A stretch of DNA of 64,000 nucleotides, from positions 124,001-188,000 of the forward strand of contig CAXORL010000001.1 of NCBI GenBank assembly GCA_964211495.1. Direction: 5' to 3'. Source of the DNA: Faucicola osloensis_B. Lineage in GTDB: Bacteria > Pseudomonadota > Gammaproteobacteria > Pseudomonadales > Moraxellaceae. Position numbers and translations under genes: made by a program. The notes under the pieces were generated by a model. It was not told the DNA's origin. It worked only from the letters and a program-made list of their open reading frames with translations, and ran no database searches. Below are positions 1-8,643 of this stretch, piece by piece (position 1 is the stretch's first letter; each line of letters starts with the position of its first letter).

Positions 1-108
1 TTTGATTGGTTAACCTTTGCGCATGGGGGACATGGGATTTTTGCCATGGATTATGATGAATTAATGGAAAATCGGGCATATTTTGAGCAGTATGTGAGTG
101 TTTCTTAG
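1..108 (+). CDS. prmB: PrmB C-terminal end (partial)
   Basis: Reading frame 1 is open from the window edge to TAG at 106-108 and gives the last 35 residues of a protein. The stretch DWLTFAHGGHGIFAMDYDEL followed by a short helix matches the C-terminus of the ribosomal protein uL3 glutamine N5-methyltransferase PrmB, whose E. coli homologue ends with a very similar W-x-E-F-x-x-G-G-x-G-V-F block. PrmB directly upstream of aroC is a common arrangement in gammaproteobacteria and supports the call. Only the tail is visible, so the catalytic NPPY motif cannot be checked. Confidence 0.75.
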   Translation, partial: FDWLTFAHGGHGIFAMDYDELMENRAYFEQYVSVS

Positions 109-261
109 TAAGCGCTTGTTTAGGGTTGCTATCTTTAACTTGTTGATTGGGCGTGTTGATTTAATAAGTTAGATAAAGGCTAAAAAAAGCAATATATGAA
201 CAGGGTGCAATAAACCCATGATTTTATTTGTAAGCATTCTAAAATAGTAAGTGGAGCGTAA

Positions 262-1365
262 ATGGCAGGCAATACCATCGGGCAAGTTTTTACCGTCACC
301 ACCTGTGGCGAATCACATGGTGCAGGACTCATGGCAATCGTTGACGGTGTGCCACCAGGGTTGCCTTTAACCGAAGCAGATCTGCAAATAGACCTGGATC
401 GTCGTAAGCCCGGTACCTCAAAATTTGCGACCCAGCGCCGTGAAGACGATGCAGTTGAAATTATCTCTGGCGTGTTTGAAGGTAAAACCACAGGCACTTC
501 TATCGGGCTGTTGATTCGCAATACCAACCAAAAATCCAAAGATTATAGCGATATTAAAGACACCTTTCGTCCCAACCATGCCGATTATACTTATAGCATG
601 AAATATGGGTTTCGCGATTATCGTGGCGGTGGTCGGTCATCAGCGCGCGAAACAGCAATGCGAGTGGCAGCGGGCGCGATTGCCAAGAAATATTTGAAAC
701 AACGGCTAGGGGTAGAAGTCCGCGGTTATGTGACCCAGATTGGTAATGTGATTGCCAAACAGATACCTGAAGATACGATTGATTGGGAATTTGTCAACAG
801 TAATCCATTTTTTTGTGCGGATATAGACGCCTTGCCAAAGTTTGAGCAGCTGATTACCCAATGCCGCGAGCAAGGAACAAGTTGTGGCGCAAAGCTTACC
901 ATATTGGCATCGGGTGTACCGGTGGGATTGGGTGAGCCTGTGTTTGACAGGCTTGATGCGGATATCGCCCATGCGATGATGAGTATTAATGCAGTCAAAG
1001 GCGTTGAAATTGGCGATGGCATGGCAGTGGCGGGACAGTTTGGGCATGAGTCTCGCGACGAGTTAACCTTGCACGGCTTTAATGCCAACCATGCCGGGGG
1101 AATTTTAGGGGGAATTTCATCAGGGCAAACGATAGTAGTCAGTATTGCGCTAAAACCTACTGCCAGTATCACTACGCCGGGTCAAAGTATTGATATTCAC
1201 GGCAATGCAGTAGAGATGCTAACCAAAGGTCGGCATGATCCTTGTGTCGGTGTGCGTGCTACGCCGATTGCAGAAGCCATGCTTGCCATTGTGCTGTTAG
1301 ACCATTATCTGCGTCATCGTGGGCAAAATGCGGATGTCACTGTGCCGCTCACCCCGATTGTATAA
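262..1365 (+). CDS. aroC: Chorismate synthase
   Basis: Catalyses the last shikimate step, the FMN-dependent conversion of 5-enolpyruvylshikimate-3-phosphate to chorismate, in the cytoplasm. The 367-residue length is normal for bacterial AroC. The N-terminal signature GESHG (16-20, with the conserved His19), the GKTTGTSIGLLIRN segment and the DYRGGGRSSARETAMRVAAG flavin/substrate segment are all present. The ATG at 262 follows a purine-rich AAGTGGAG site at about 9 bases, and the protein begins with the usual AGNTIGQ, so the start is secure. It follows prmB, from which it is separated by about 150 bases. Confidence 0.97.
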   Translation: MAGNTIGQVFTVTTCGESHGAGLMAIVDGVPPGLPLTEADLQIDLDRRKPGTSKFATQRREDDAVEIISGVFEGKTTGTSIGLLIRNTNQKSKDYSDIKDTFRPNHADYTYSMKYGFRDYRGGGRSSARETAMRVAAGAIAKKYLKQRLGVEVRGYVTQIGNVIAKQIPEDTIDWEFVNSNPFFCADIDALPKFEQLITQCREQGTSCGAKLTILASGVPVGLGEPVFDRLDADIAHAMMSINAVKGVEIGDGMAVAGQFGHESRDELTLHGFNANHAGGILGGISSGQTIVVSIALKPTASITTPGQSIDIHGNAVEMLTKGRHDPCVGVRATPIAEAMLAIVLLDHYLRHRGQNADVTVPLTPIV

Positions 1366-1440
1366 TTTTTTAATAGGGGTATTTGGTTGCCATAAGGTTG
1401 CTATAATGCGTTGCCCCATTCAACTTGAGTTAACATTGGT

Positions 1441-2325
1441 ATGACTGTACCTGACCTTACCCTTGATGAGCAGCAGTACGATGCCTGGCAAAGCGAAATA
1501 CTGGCGCAGATGGGTGTTACGCGTTGGGTGCGCCAAGATTGCCCTGTCAAAACGTTTGCTAATATAGAAGGTTTTGAGGTTGTTTCTTCCTATCAAGCGG
1601 TTGAGACGCTTGCTGCCATGGCGCCGCAATTACAACCCGCTCAAACTGGGTTAACTAGCGAACTTGCGCCCATTGCTACAACGCCAGACATCAATCATCC
1701 TGTTATTGCGGATGATGCCATTGAGAGCGCAGTAGAATTACCCCCAGCGAGTCCGGCAGATTTTCACACCCATGATGTAGCTTTACCCAACGATTCATCT
1801 TTATCTAATCATTCATCTTTACCCCATGATTCACCTTTAAAAAGTGACCCTGCGCCAAATAATGATGGGCACAGTAATAACGGGCAGAGTGATGAGCTAT
1901 TCAATAATGAACAGCTCAATGATGAATTGCTCACTGCCAGTTTTGATGTGCAGGCGATAGTGGTGGGTGAGTGGACACTGGTGGTTGACAGTCATTTTTT
2001 GCAGACGGACAGCCGCCAACACCAGTTATGGCAACAAATCATCAGTGGGTTCAAAGCATCAGTGTATTTTTTTAACTTTCCCTTACTCACCGATAGCCAA
2101 CATTTACCCAAAGCCACGGTGCAATTAATGAGCAGCTACCCGATGGCAGTCGCAGGGTTTTCGGGATTTTTATACCGTATCAATCAAGGCAATCCCAAGG
2201 TGGGTGCATTGACGCCATTGCCTGCCTGTTTGGATGAACAACCGATACAGTGTCTGCCGTATCTGGTAGATATGCTCGATGATTATCGCCTAAAACGCCA
2301 ACTTTGGCAGTTGCTATCAAGTTGA
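1441..2325 (+). CDS. Possible DNA polymerase III psi subunit (HolD-like), divergent
   Basis: A 294-residue protein between aroC and serC. The N-terminal 35 residues (YDAWQSEILAQMGVTRWV) resemble the start of E. coli HolD (WQLQQLGITQW), and the C-terminus ends in a helix with RQLWQLL, comparable to the ALWQQI end of HolD. Between them lies a low-complexity insert (about residues 75-165) rich in Ser, Asn, Asp and Pro with repeated units such as NHSSLPHDS. HolD of E. coli has only about 137 residues, so this would be an enlarged form with a disordered linker. If correct, it would bridge the clamp loader and chi/SSB. The resemblance is by eye only; it could instead be an unrelated lineage-specific protein. 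Confidence 0.45.
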   Translation: MTVPDLTLDEQQYDAWQSEILAQMGVTRWVRQDCPVKTFANIEGFEVVSSYQAVETLAAMAPQLQPAQTGLTSELAPIATTPDINHPVIADDAIESAVELPPASPADFHTHDVALPNDSSLSNHSSLPHDSPLKSDPAPNNDGHSNNGQSDELFNNEQLNDELLTASFDVQAIVVGEWTLVVDSHFLQTDSRQHQLWQQIISGFKASVYFFNFPLLTDSQHLPKATVQLMSSYPMAVAGFSGFLYRINQGNPKVGALTPLPACLDEQPIQCLPYLVDMLDDYRLKRQLWQLLSS

Positions 2326-2445
2326 GCTTAAAAGCTGCCGATTGATGACGCATCTTTATGATTCATCGACTAGCCATATTGTGGTAAAGTATTTTTTTAT
2401 TTCATTTCACACGATAACATTTCACATGATAAAAAGGAACGTGCT

Positions 2446-3549
2446 ATGAGTGTCAGCTTTGATCAACGTGTTGCTAACTTTTGTGCAGGCCCAGCGTCTA
2501 TGCCGACTGCGGTGCTGCAAAAAGCGCAAGCCGAATTGTTAAATTGGCAGGGCTCAGGCATGTCGGTGATGGAGATGAGCCACCGTAGCAGTGAATTTGT
2601 GGGCATTGCCTCAAAAGCCGAGCAGGATTTGCGAAAGCTCATGAACATTCCTGACAATTATAAAGTGCTATTTTTGCAAGGTGGCGCAAGCCTGCAGTTT
2701 TCAGCCATTCCTTTGAATTTACTCAAAGGGGAAGCCGATTATTTAGACACCGGCATTTGGTCTAAAAAAGCCATCAGCGAAGCCAAACGCTATGAGCAAA
2801 CAGGGCTAGGCAAAATCAATGTCGTCGCTTCTGCCAAAGACAGCAACTATACCACTGTGCCCCCACGTGATAGCTGGCAACTTAATGACAACGCCGATTA
2901 TTTCCATTATTGCCCCAATGAGACCATTAATGGATTGGCGATGTTTGATGTGCCAGCGGTCAATGTGCCCATCGTGGCGGATATGTCATCTTGCATCCTA
3001 TCTAGCCCAATAGAGGTATCAAAATTTGGATTGATTTATGCCGGTGCGCAAAAAAATATCGGTCCTGCGGGCTTGACGCTTGTGATTGTCCGTGATGATT
3101 TGATTGGTCATGCCAACTTGGTTTGCCCAAGTATCTTGGACTATAAAAACCAAGCCGACAATGATTCGATGGTAAATACGCCAGCAACTTTTTCTTGGTA
3201 TTTGGCAGGTTTGGTGTTTGAATGGTTACTTGAGCAAGGCGGTGTCGAGGCAATTTATCAACAAAATTTGTTAAAAGCGCAAAAGCTGTATGAATTTATC
3301 GACCAAAGCGATTTTTACCAAAACCCTGTCAACAAAGACAACCGCTCAATCATGAATGTACCCTTCACCTTGTCAGATAGTCAACTGGATAAAACCTTCT
3401 TAGCTAAAGCCGACGAAGCAGGATTTTTGAATCTTAAAGGGCACCGTACAGTGGGTGGCATGCGCGCCAGTATTTATAACGCGATTGATTTGGCGACCAT
3501 TGAAAAGTTAATCAAATTTATGCAGCAGTTTGAACAAACTAGCGTATAA
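2446..3549 (+). CDS. serC: Phosphoserine aminotransferase
   Basis: PLP-dependent enzyme converting 3-phosphohydroxypyruvate and glutamate to phosphoserine (serine synthesis) and acting in pyridoxine synthesis. The length of 367 residues is typical. The N-terminus NFCAGPASMP, the LFLQGGASLQF phosphate-binding loop, and the PLP lysine in AGAQKNIGPAG (Lys203) are present, as is the C-terminal GHRTVGGMRASIYNA block. The ATG at 2446 has an AAAAGGAACG site upstream. The gene is monocistronic here: a clear intrinsic terminator follows at 3575-3610. Confidence 0.97.
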   Translation: MSVSFDQRVANFCAGPASMPTAVLQKAQAELLNWQGSGMSVMEMSHRSSEFVGIASKAEQDLRKLMNIPDNYKVLFLQGGASLQFSAIPLNLLKGEADYLDTGIWSKKAISEAKRYEQTGLGKINVVASAKDSNYTTVPPRDSWQLNDNADYFHYCPNETINGLAMFDVPAVNVPIVADMSSCILSSPIEVSKFGLIYAGAQKNIGPAGLTLVIVRDDLIGHANLVCPSILDYKNQADNDSMVNTPATFSWYLAGLVFEWLLEQGGVEAIYQQNLLKAQKLYEFIDQSDFYQNPVNKDNRSIMNVPFTLSDSQLDKTFLAKADEAGFLNLKGHRTVGGMRASIYNAIDLATIEKLIKFMQQFEQTSV

Positions 3550-3574
3550 AAAGATTTAACAATCGTGCTACATT

Positions 3575-3610
3575 AAGACTTAACATAAAATGCTTGTTAA
3601 GTCTTTTTTA
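3575..3610 (+). terminator. Intrinsic terminator after serC
   Basis: Ten-base-pair perfect stem AAGACTTAAC / GTTAAGTCTT with an 11-base loop, running directly into a T-rich tract. It closes the serC transcript. Confidence 0.85.
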
Positions 3611-3692
3611 TAGTTAGCGGGTGTGGGGCATATATGGGATAACAGCTAGCAATACCAAAGGTTTTTGAAAAATAGTTGAAGGGGTCAGGGGG

Positions 3693-5585
3693 ATGCAAGT
3701 GAAAGCAAACAGGGCGATAAAACCAGCCCACTGGATAAGGGCAGTCACTCGCCAGACATTTGGCAAAAAATGCTGGGTACTTGGCTTATTAGTGGTCGCG
3801 TCCGCTGCCAATACTTCTATCATCACTGGCACGTCTATCGCTCACAACAGCACCGCGCAATTTGCCAATGTCTCTCATTTACCGTACGCCAATCCCAACG
3901 CCCCCAAAGGCGGTGTGTTAAGCCTATCTGCCATCGGCACTTTTGACAGTATAAATAAATGGATTGATATCGGTACGCCTGTAACCGGCACCGATTATTT
4001 GTTTGAAAGTTTGATGACAGGCTCGCTGTCTGAAGCGTTTGTGCAGTACCCACTACTGGCGGATAAAGTCACTTATGACCCAGATGACCCAAGCTGGGTT
4101 ATCTATCACATCAACCCCAAAGCCTATTTTTGGGATGGCACGCCTGTGACAGCGCAAGATGTCAAAGCCAGCATGGATGCACTGCTGACAAAAGGCGTGA
4201 TGAGTATGCGTAGCTACTTATCGGATGTCAAAGAAACGCAAGTGATCGATCGACAAACCGTCAAATTTATTTTTAAATCCAAAGACAACCAAGAAATCAA
4301 ACTGACCGTCGCGCAAATGCCGATTTGGTCAAAAAAATCGATTGATGGCTATTTTGATAAAGTCGGACTGACGCCACTGATGGGCAGTGGCGCGTATAAA
4401 GTCGGTACAATCGATGCAGGACGCGCCATTACTTATGTGCGTGACCCCAATTATTGGGGCGCCAAACCTGACGCGGGCGTGGTGGTAAATGTCGGTCGGT
4501 ATAATTTTGACCAAATTAAGTATGTGTATTATCAAAACCCCGAAGTGGCATTTGAAGGCTTTAAATCCGGCGAATATTTTTTCCGTGCCGAAAACAAAGC
4601 GCGGACATGGGCAACGGGTTACAACTTTCCTGCCGTCAAAGCAGGCATGATTACCAAAGCGCAAATCGCCAATAACAACCCCGTACCGATGCAAGCGATT
4701 GTGATGAATTTGCGCCGACCGATTTTTCAAGATATTCGGGTGCGCCAAGCGATGACACTGGCGTATGATTTTGAATGGCTCAATAAAACCATGTTTTATG
4801 GCCAATATGAACGTTTGCAAAGCTTTTTTCATGGGTCAGCGCTTGCCGCCACTGGCACGCCAACGCCCCAAGAGCTGGCGGTTATCAATCCGCTATTACC
4901 TGACCTTGAGCCCATTCAAAGACAGGCTGTTTTAAGCGACTGGCAAGCCCCCAAATCAACTGGCGATGGATTTAATCGCGACAATTTATTAAAAGCGCGT
5001 GAATTGCTGCTGCAAGCGGGTTTCAAATACCAAAATATGAGGCTGTATCAGCCCAATGGTCAGCCCGCCAAACTGGAATTTTTATCCGCCGATGACAAGA
5101 ATGCGCGCATTGTGTTGCCTTTTTTACGTAATTTACAACGACTCGGGTTTGATGCCAGCTTTCGCCAAGCCGACGTCCCCCAGTACCTAGAGCGCACTCG
5201 CAGATACGACTACGACATGATTATCGATAGGTTTGAACAAAGTTTATCACCTGGTGCCGAGCAAACCTATATGTGGGGCTCACAAGCCGCAGACGAAAAA
5301 GGCAACCAAAACTCGGCGGGCATCAAAAACAAAGCCATTGATGCGGTGATTGCCAAACTCATAGTGTCGAAGAATCGTGACGATATTGTGCTATACAGCA
5401 AAGTGTTAGACCGTCTGCTACGGGCGGGCTACTATGTCGTGCCAACTTATGGCAAGCATACTGACAATGTGGCGTATTGGAAATTTTATGAACATGGGCC
5501 GCTGCCAAGCAATGCCATCGGCATCGATTATTGGTGGGCGAACAAAGACAAACAAGCACAAGTCATGCAGTATTTAGGAAAATAA
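3693..5585 (+). CDS. yejA: YejA-type periplasmic peptide-binding protein
   Basis: Family 5 extracellular solute-binding protein (630 residues) that would capture peptides (microcin C-like or other oligopeptides in characterised Yej systems) for the YejBEF importer. A basic N-terminus followed by a hydrophobic stretch (about 27-45) is a signal peptide. The mature start carries LPYANPNAPKGGVLSL and then IGTFDSIN, which is the hallmark opening of YejA homologues. DPDDPSWVIYHINP and WDGTPVTAQDV further match the family. It heads the locus yejA-gloB-yejB-yejE-yejF, all on the plus strand. Start choice is supported by a G-rich Shine-Dalgarno at 3681-3690; the substrate is not shown by sequence. Confidence 0.9.
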   Translation: MQVKANRAIKPAHWIRAVTRQTFGKKCWVLGLLVVASAANTSIITGTSIAHNSTAQFANVSHLPYANPNAPKGGVLSLSAIGTFDSINKWIDIGTPVTGTDYLFESLMTGSLSEAFVQYPLLADKVTYDPDDPSWVIYHINPKAYFWDGTPVTAQDVKASMDALLTKGVMSMRSYLSDVKETQVIDRQTVKFIFKSKDNQEIKLTVAQMPIWSKKSIDGYFDKVGLTPLMGSGAYKVGTIDAGRAITYVRDPNYWGAKPDAGVVVNVGRYNFDQIKYVYYQNPEVAFEGFKSGEYFFRAENKARTWATGYNFPAVKAGMITKAQIANNNPVPMQAIVMNLRRPIFQDIRVRQAMTLAYDFEWLNKTMFYGQYERLQSFFHGSALAATGTPTPQELAVINPLLPDLEPIQRQAVLSDWQAPKSTGDGFNRDNLLKARELLLQAGFKYQNMRLYQPNGQPAKLEFLSADDKNARIVLPFLRNLQRLGFDASFRQADVPQYLERTRRYDYDMIIDRFEQSLSPGAEQTYMWGSQAADEKGNQNSAGIKNKAIDAVIAKLIVSKNRDDIVLYSKVLDRLLRAGYYVVPTYGKHTDNVAYWKFYEHGPLPSNAIGIDYWWANKDKQAQVMQYLGK

Positions 5586-5599
5586 TAAGGAATAAAACA

Positions 5600-6400
5600 A
5601 TGCTAAAAATCCACCCAATCCCAGCCTTCACTGACAACTATATTTGGGCGATTATCAATGATGAAACACAAGAAGTGATTATTGTTGATGCTGGCGATGC
5701 TGAGCCTGTTTTAGAGTTTGTCAACCGTGAAAACTTAACCATCACCCAAATATGGGTGACCCATCATCACAGCGACCACATCGGCGGCGTAGCAGCATTG
5801 GCAAATGCGTTTCCAAACGCACAGATTTTTGCGCATGCCAATATTCAACCGTTAATCAATGCCACACAGTTAATCCCCGTCGCTGAAGGGCGCGAATTAA
5901 CCGCTTGGGGCAGTCCTGTACAGGCGTGGCAGGTGGCAGGGCATACCGAAAATCACTTAGCGTACTTAGTGACGCTTGATAACCGTCTGCATATTTTTTG
6001 TGGCGATACGCTATTTCGCGCAGGTTGTGGCCGTGTTTTTACCGGCACGATTGAGACGTTGTTTGAAAGCTTTGACCGTTTTGCACAGTTACATGACGAT
6101 GAAACGCTATTTTATCCTGCCCATGAATATACCTTGTCAAATCTTAACTTTGCCCAGTTTATCGAGCCCAATAATCCAGCCATTGCACAGGCAATAGCGC
6201 ATGACAGTGAGTTACGCCAGCAAAATACGCTAACCTTGCCGACCTCGTTAGCCGATGAAAAAGCCATCAATCCATTTATGCGTGCGGTGATTGCACCCAG
6301 TGATGAGATGATAAAAACCGTACAAACGCAGACAGGAATTGAAGATGACAGCCCGTTTGAGATATTTAAAGCCTTACGTCAACTAAAAAATAACTTTTAA
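5600..6400 (+). CDS. gloB: Hydroxyacylglutathione hydrolase (glyoxalase II)
   Basis: Metallo-beta-lactamase fold enzyme that hydrolyses S-lactoylglutathione to lactate and glutathione, completing methylglyoxal detoxification. The start at 5600 is preferred over the upstream in-frame GTG at 5531 because it has an AAGGAAT site and begins with LKIHPIPAFTDNYIW, the usual GloB N-terminus; this gives 266 residues. The metal-binding motif THHHSDH is at residues 54-60, and the GHTENH, CGDTLF and AHEYTLSN ligand motifs follow. It lies 14 bases after yejA and 60 bases before yejB, inside an ABC importer locus, so it is probably co-transcribed with it. Confidence 0.95.
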   Translation: MLKIHPIPAFTDNYIWAIINDETQEVIIVDAGDAEPVLEFVNRENLTITQIWVTHHHSDHIGGVAALANAFPNAQIFAHANIQPLINATQLIPVAEGRELTAWGSPVQAWQVAGHTENHLAYLVTLDNRLHIFCGDTLFRAGCGRVFTGTIETLFESFDRFAQLHDDETLFYPAHEYTLSNLNFAQFIEPNNPAIAQAIAHDSELRQQNTLTLPTSLADEKAINPFMRAVIAPSDEMIKTVQTQTGIEDDSPFEIFKALRQLKNNF

Positions 6401-6460
6401 GGGCAACAATTAAAGCTAACTACTAAGGCTAATAATGAGAGATAACAATGGGGGATAACC

Positions 6461-7510
6461 ATGGGCAAATATATTGTTAAACGGCTGTTATTAATCATTC
6501 CCACCTTGTTTTTGATTCTGCTCACCAATTTTGCCATTGTCCAATCGGCGCCGGGCGGTCCTGTCGAGCAAAAAATATCTCAAATTGAAGCAGAACAAAA
6601 ACAGGGCGCCACCCAAACCCAACTGTCAACGACCACTTATCAAGGCAGTCGGGGTTTATCGCCAGACATGGTCGAGGCTATCAAAAAACAATACGGCTTT
6701 GATAAATCCGCGCCCGAGCGGTTTTGGCTCATGTTGACAAGCTACGCCAAAGGCGATTTTGGTACCTCATTTTTTAAAGGCAAACCTGTATCACAGCTGA
6801 TTTTGGATAAAATGCCTGTGTCGATTTCGCTAGGGCTTTGGAGTACATTACTGATTTATTTAATCGCTGTGCCGCTAGGGATTGCCAAAGCCAGACGCCA
6901 TAATTCACCGATGGATAAAACTACGGCGTTGCTGCTTGCGGTGAGTTATGCCGTGCCTGTGTTTGTGTTAGCAGTAGTGTTACTGGTGATGTTGGCAGGG
7001 GGGAGTTATTGGCAGATTTTTCCGCTGCAAGGCTTGGTGAGTGAGAATTTTGATAAGCTGTCCACGTTTGGCAAAATCAAAGATTATTTTTGGCATTTGG
7101 CATTACCCATCACCGCAAGCACGATTGGCGGATTTGCAGGCCTGGCATATTTGACCAAGTTTAGTTTTATGGAAGAATTGAACAAACAATATGTGTTGAC
7201 TGCACGCAGTAAAGGGTTAAGCGAAAAAAAAGTGCTATACGGTCATGTATTTCGCAATGCGATGATGATTATTATTGCAGGCTTGCCATCGGCGATTGTA
7301 GGAATATTTTTTACCGGCAATTTCTTGATTGAAGTGATTTTTAATTTGGATGGTTTGGGACGACTAGGGTTTGAAGCGATTGGGCAACGCGATTATCCGG
7401 TGATTTTTGGCACGTTGTTTATTTTTACCTTGATGGGGCTGATTTTGCAGTTGATAAGTGATGTAACTTATCATCTCATTGATCCCCGTATTGATTTTGA
7501 GGGTCGCTAA
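6461..7510 (+). CDS. yejB: ABC importer permease YejB
   Basis: Inner-membrane permease of the oligopeptide (DppB/OppB) class, 349 residues, with an N-terminal helix (about 6-27), a periplasmic segment containing a Gln-rich region, and five further hydrophobic helices. The cytoplasmic EAA-type loop is visible around LTARSKGLSEKKVLYGHVFRNA, where the ATPase docks. The C-terminus DVTYHLIDPRIDF is the family's conserved ending. The stop codon overlaps the yejE start (TAATG), so the two permeases are translationally coupled. Confidence 0.93.
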   Translation: MGKYIVKRLLLIIPTLFLILLTNFAIVQSAPGGPVEQKISQIEAEQKQGATQTQLSTTTYQGSRGLSPDMVEAIKKQYGFDKSAPERFWLMLTSYAKGDFGTSFFKGKPVSQLILDKMPVSISLGLWSTLLIYLIAVPLGIAKARRHNSPMDKTTALLLAVSYAVPVFVLAVVLLVMLAGGSYWQIFPLQGLVSENFDKLSTFGKIKDYFWHLALPITASTIGGFAGLAYLTKFSFMEELNKQYVLTARSKGLSEKKVLYGHVFRNAMMIIIAGLPSAIVGIFFTGNFLIEVIFNLDGLGRLGFEAIGQRDYPVIFGTLFIFTLMGLILQLISDVTYHLIDPRIDFEGR

Positions 7511-8529
7511 TGCTGATAAAACATCCTGTTTGGCAAGCGCGCATTCACCGCTTTCGTCGTAATCGGTTGGGATTTTTTTCGCTCATCATTTTTAGCCTGA
7601 TTTTCCTTGCCTGCATGGGGGCAAACCTTATCGCCAATGACAAGCCGATACTGGTCAATTACCAAAATCACTGGTATTTTCCCATCGTCAAGTCTTACCC
7701 CGAAACCGCCTTTGGCGGTGTGTTCGAAACCGAAACCAACTATCAAGACCCTGTGGTCAAAGACCTAATCAACCAGCATGGCTATATGATTGAGCCGGTG
7801 ATACCGTTTGCCGACCAAACGCCTAGTGTGAGTCGTGATGTGCCGTTTCCTGCCCCGCCTAATGCCCAAAACTGGCTCGGTACCGACGACCAAGGTCGAG
7901 ATGTGCTGGCAAGGGTATTGTATGGCTTGCGTGTATCGCTATTATTTGGGTTGGCGTTGACGGTGGCAGGGTCAATCATTGGCATTGCGGTGGGGGCGGT
8001 GCAAGGGTATTTTGGCGGCTGGACGGATTTGGTGGGTCAGCGGCTGATGGAAGTGTGGGGCGGTCTACCACAGCTGTTTATGATTATTATTTTGGTCAGT
8101 CTGTTTAGCCCAAGTGTGTTTGTGTTGTTTGGTTTGATGCTGCTCTTTGGCTGGATGGGGCTTGTTGGTCTGGTGCGTGCCGAGTTTTTGCGAGCGAGAA
8201 ATTTCGATTATGTGCGGTCGGCAAAGGCGATGGGGGTGTCAGATGCGAAAATTATGTTTCGCCATATTTTGCCCAATGCGATGTCGTCGAGTCTGTCGCA
8301 GTTGCCGTTTATCTTGACGGCAAATATCACGGCACTCACCACGCTTGATTATTTGGGCTATGGCTTGCCGGCAGGGTCGCCGTCTTTGGGGGAGCTAATC
8401 TCGCAGGGCAAGGATAATTTGGATGCCCCTTGGCTGGCTTTGGCAGGGTTTTTTAGTTTGACGATTGTGTTGTCGCTGCTGATTTTTATTGGGGAAGCAC
8501 TGCGAGATGCGTTTGATCCCAGAACTTAA
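7510..8529 (+). CDS. yejE: ABC importer permease YejE
   Basis: Second permease of the Yej peptide importer, 339 residues. The N-terminal RIHRFRRNRLGFFSLIIF motif, a large periplasmic loop (about 40-135), the NWLGTDDQGRDVLARVLYGLRVSL motif typical of DppC/OppC-class subunits, and the EAA loop (RSAKAMGVSDAKIMFRHILPNA) are all present. The C-terminal EALRDAFDPR is conserved in the family. Its ATG shares one base with the yejB stop. Confidence 0.93.
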   Translation: MLIKHPVWQARIHRFRRNRLGFFSLIIFSLIFLACMGANLIANDKPILVNYQNHWYFPIVKSYPETAFGGVFETETNYQDPVVKDLINQHGYMIEPVIPFADQTPSVSRDVPFPAPPNAQNWLGTDDQGRDVLARVLYGLRVSLLFGLALTVAGSIIGIAVGAVQGYFGGWTDLVGQRLMEVWGGLPQLFMIIILVSLFSPSVFVLFGLMLLFGWMGLVGLVRAEFLRARNFDYVRSAKAMGVSDAKIMFRHILPNAMSSSLSQLPFILTANITALTTLDYLGYGLPAGSPSLGELISQGKDNLDAPWLALAGFFSLTIVLSLLIFIGEALRDAFDPRT

Positions 8530-8568
8530 TTGATTAGGCAATCATAATTTAATCAAGAGGGCAATAAT

Positions 8569-8643
8569 ATGATTTCAGGTTTTGTGGCGAGGACGCTCGT
8601 GCATACGGATAAAAGTTCGACCATTCAAGGAAATGATAAATGA
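8569..8643 (+). CDS. 24-residue ORF translationally coupled to yejF
   Basis: A small frame in the 110-base gap between yejE and yejF: ATG at 8569 preceded by an AAGAGGG site, 24 codons, and a TGA at 8641-8643 that overlaps the yejF start as ATGA. The overlap is the arrangement used for coupled translation. The peptide (MISGFVARTLVHTDKSSTIQ and four more residues) matches no family I recognise. It may be a leader that delivers ribosomes to yejF, or chance. Confidence 0.35.
   Translation: MISGFVARTLVHTDKSSTIQGNDK

Noticed and set aside
706..1172. Minus-strand frames inside aroC
   Set aside because: Antisense to conserved chorismate synthase sequence; no family features.
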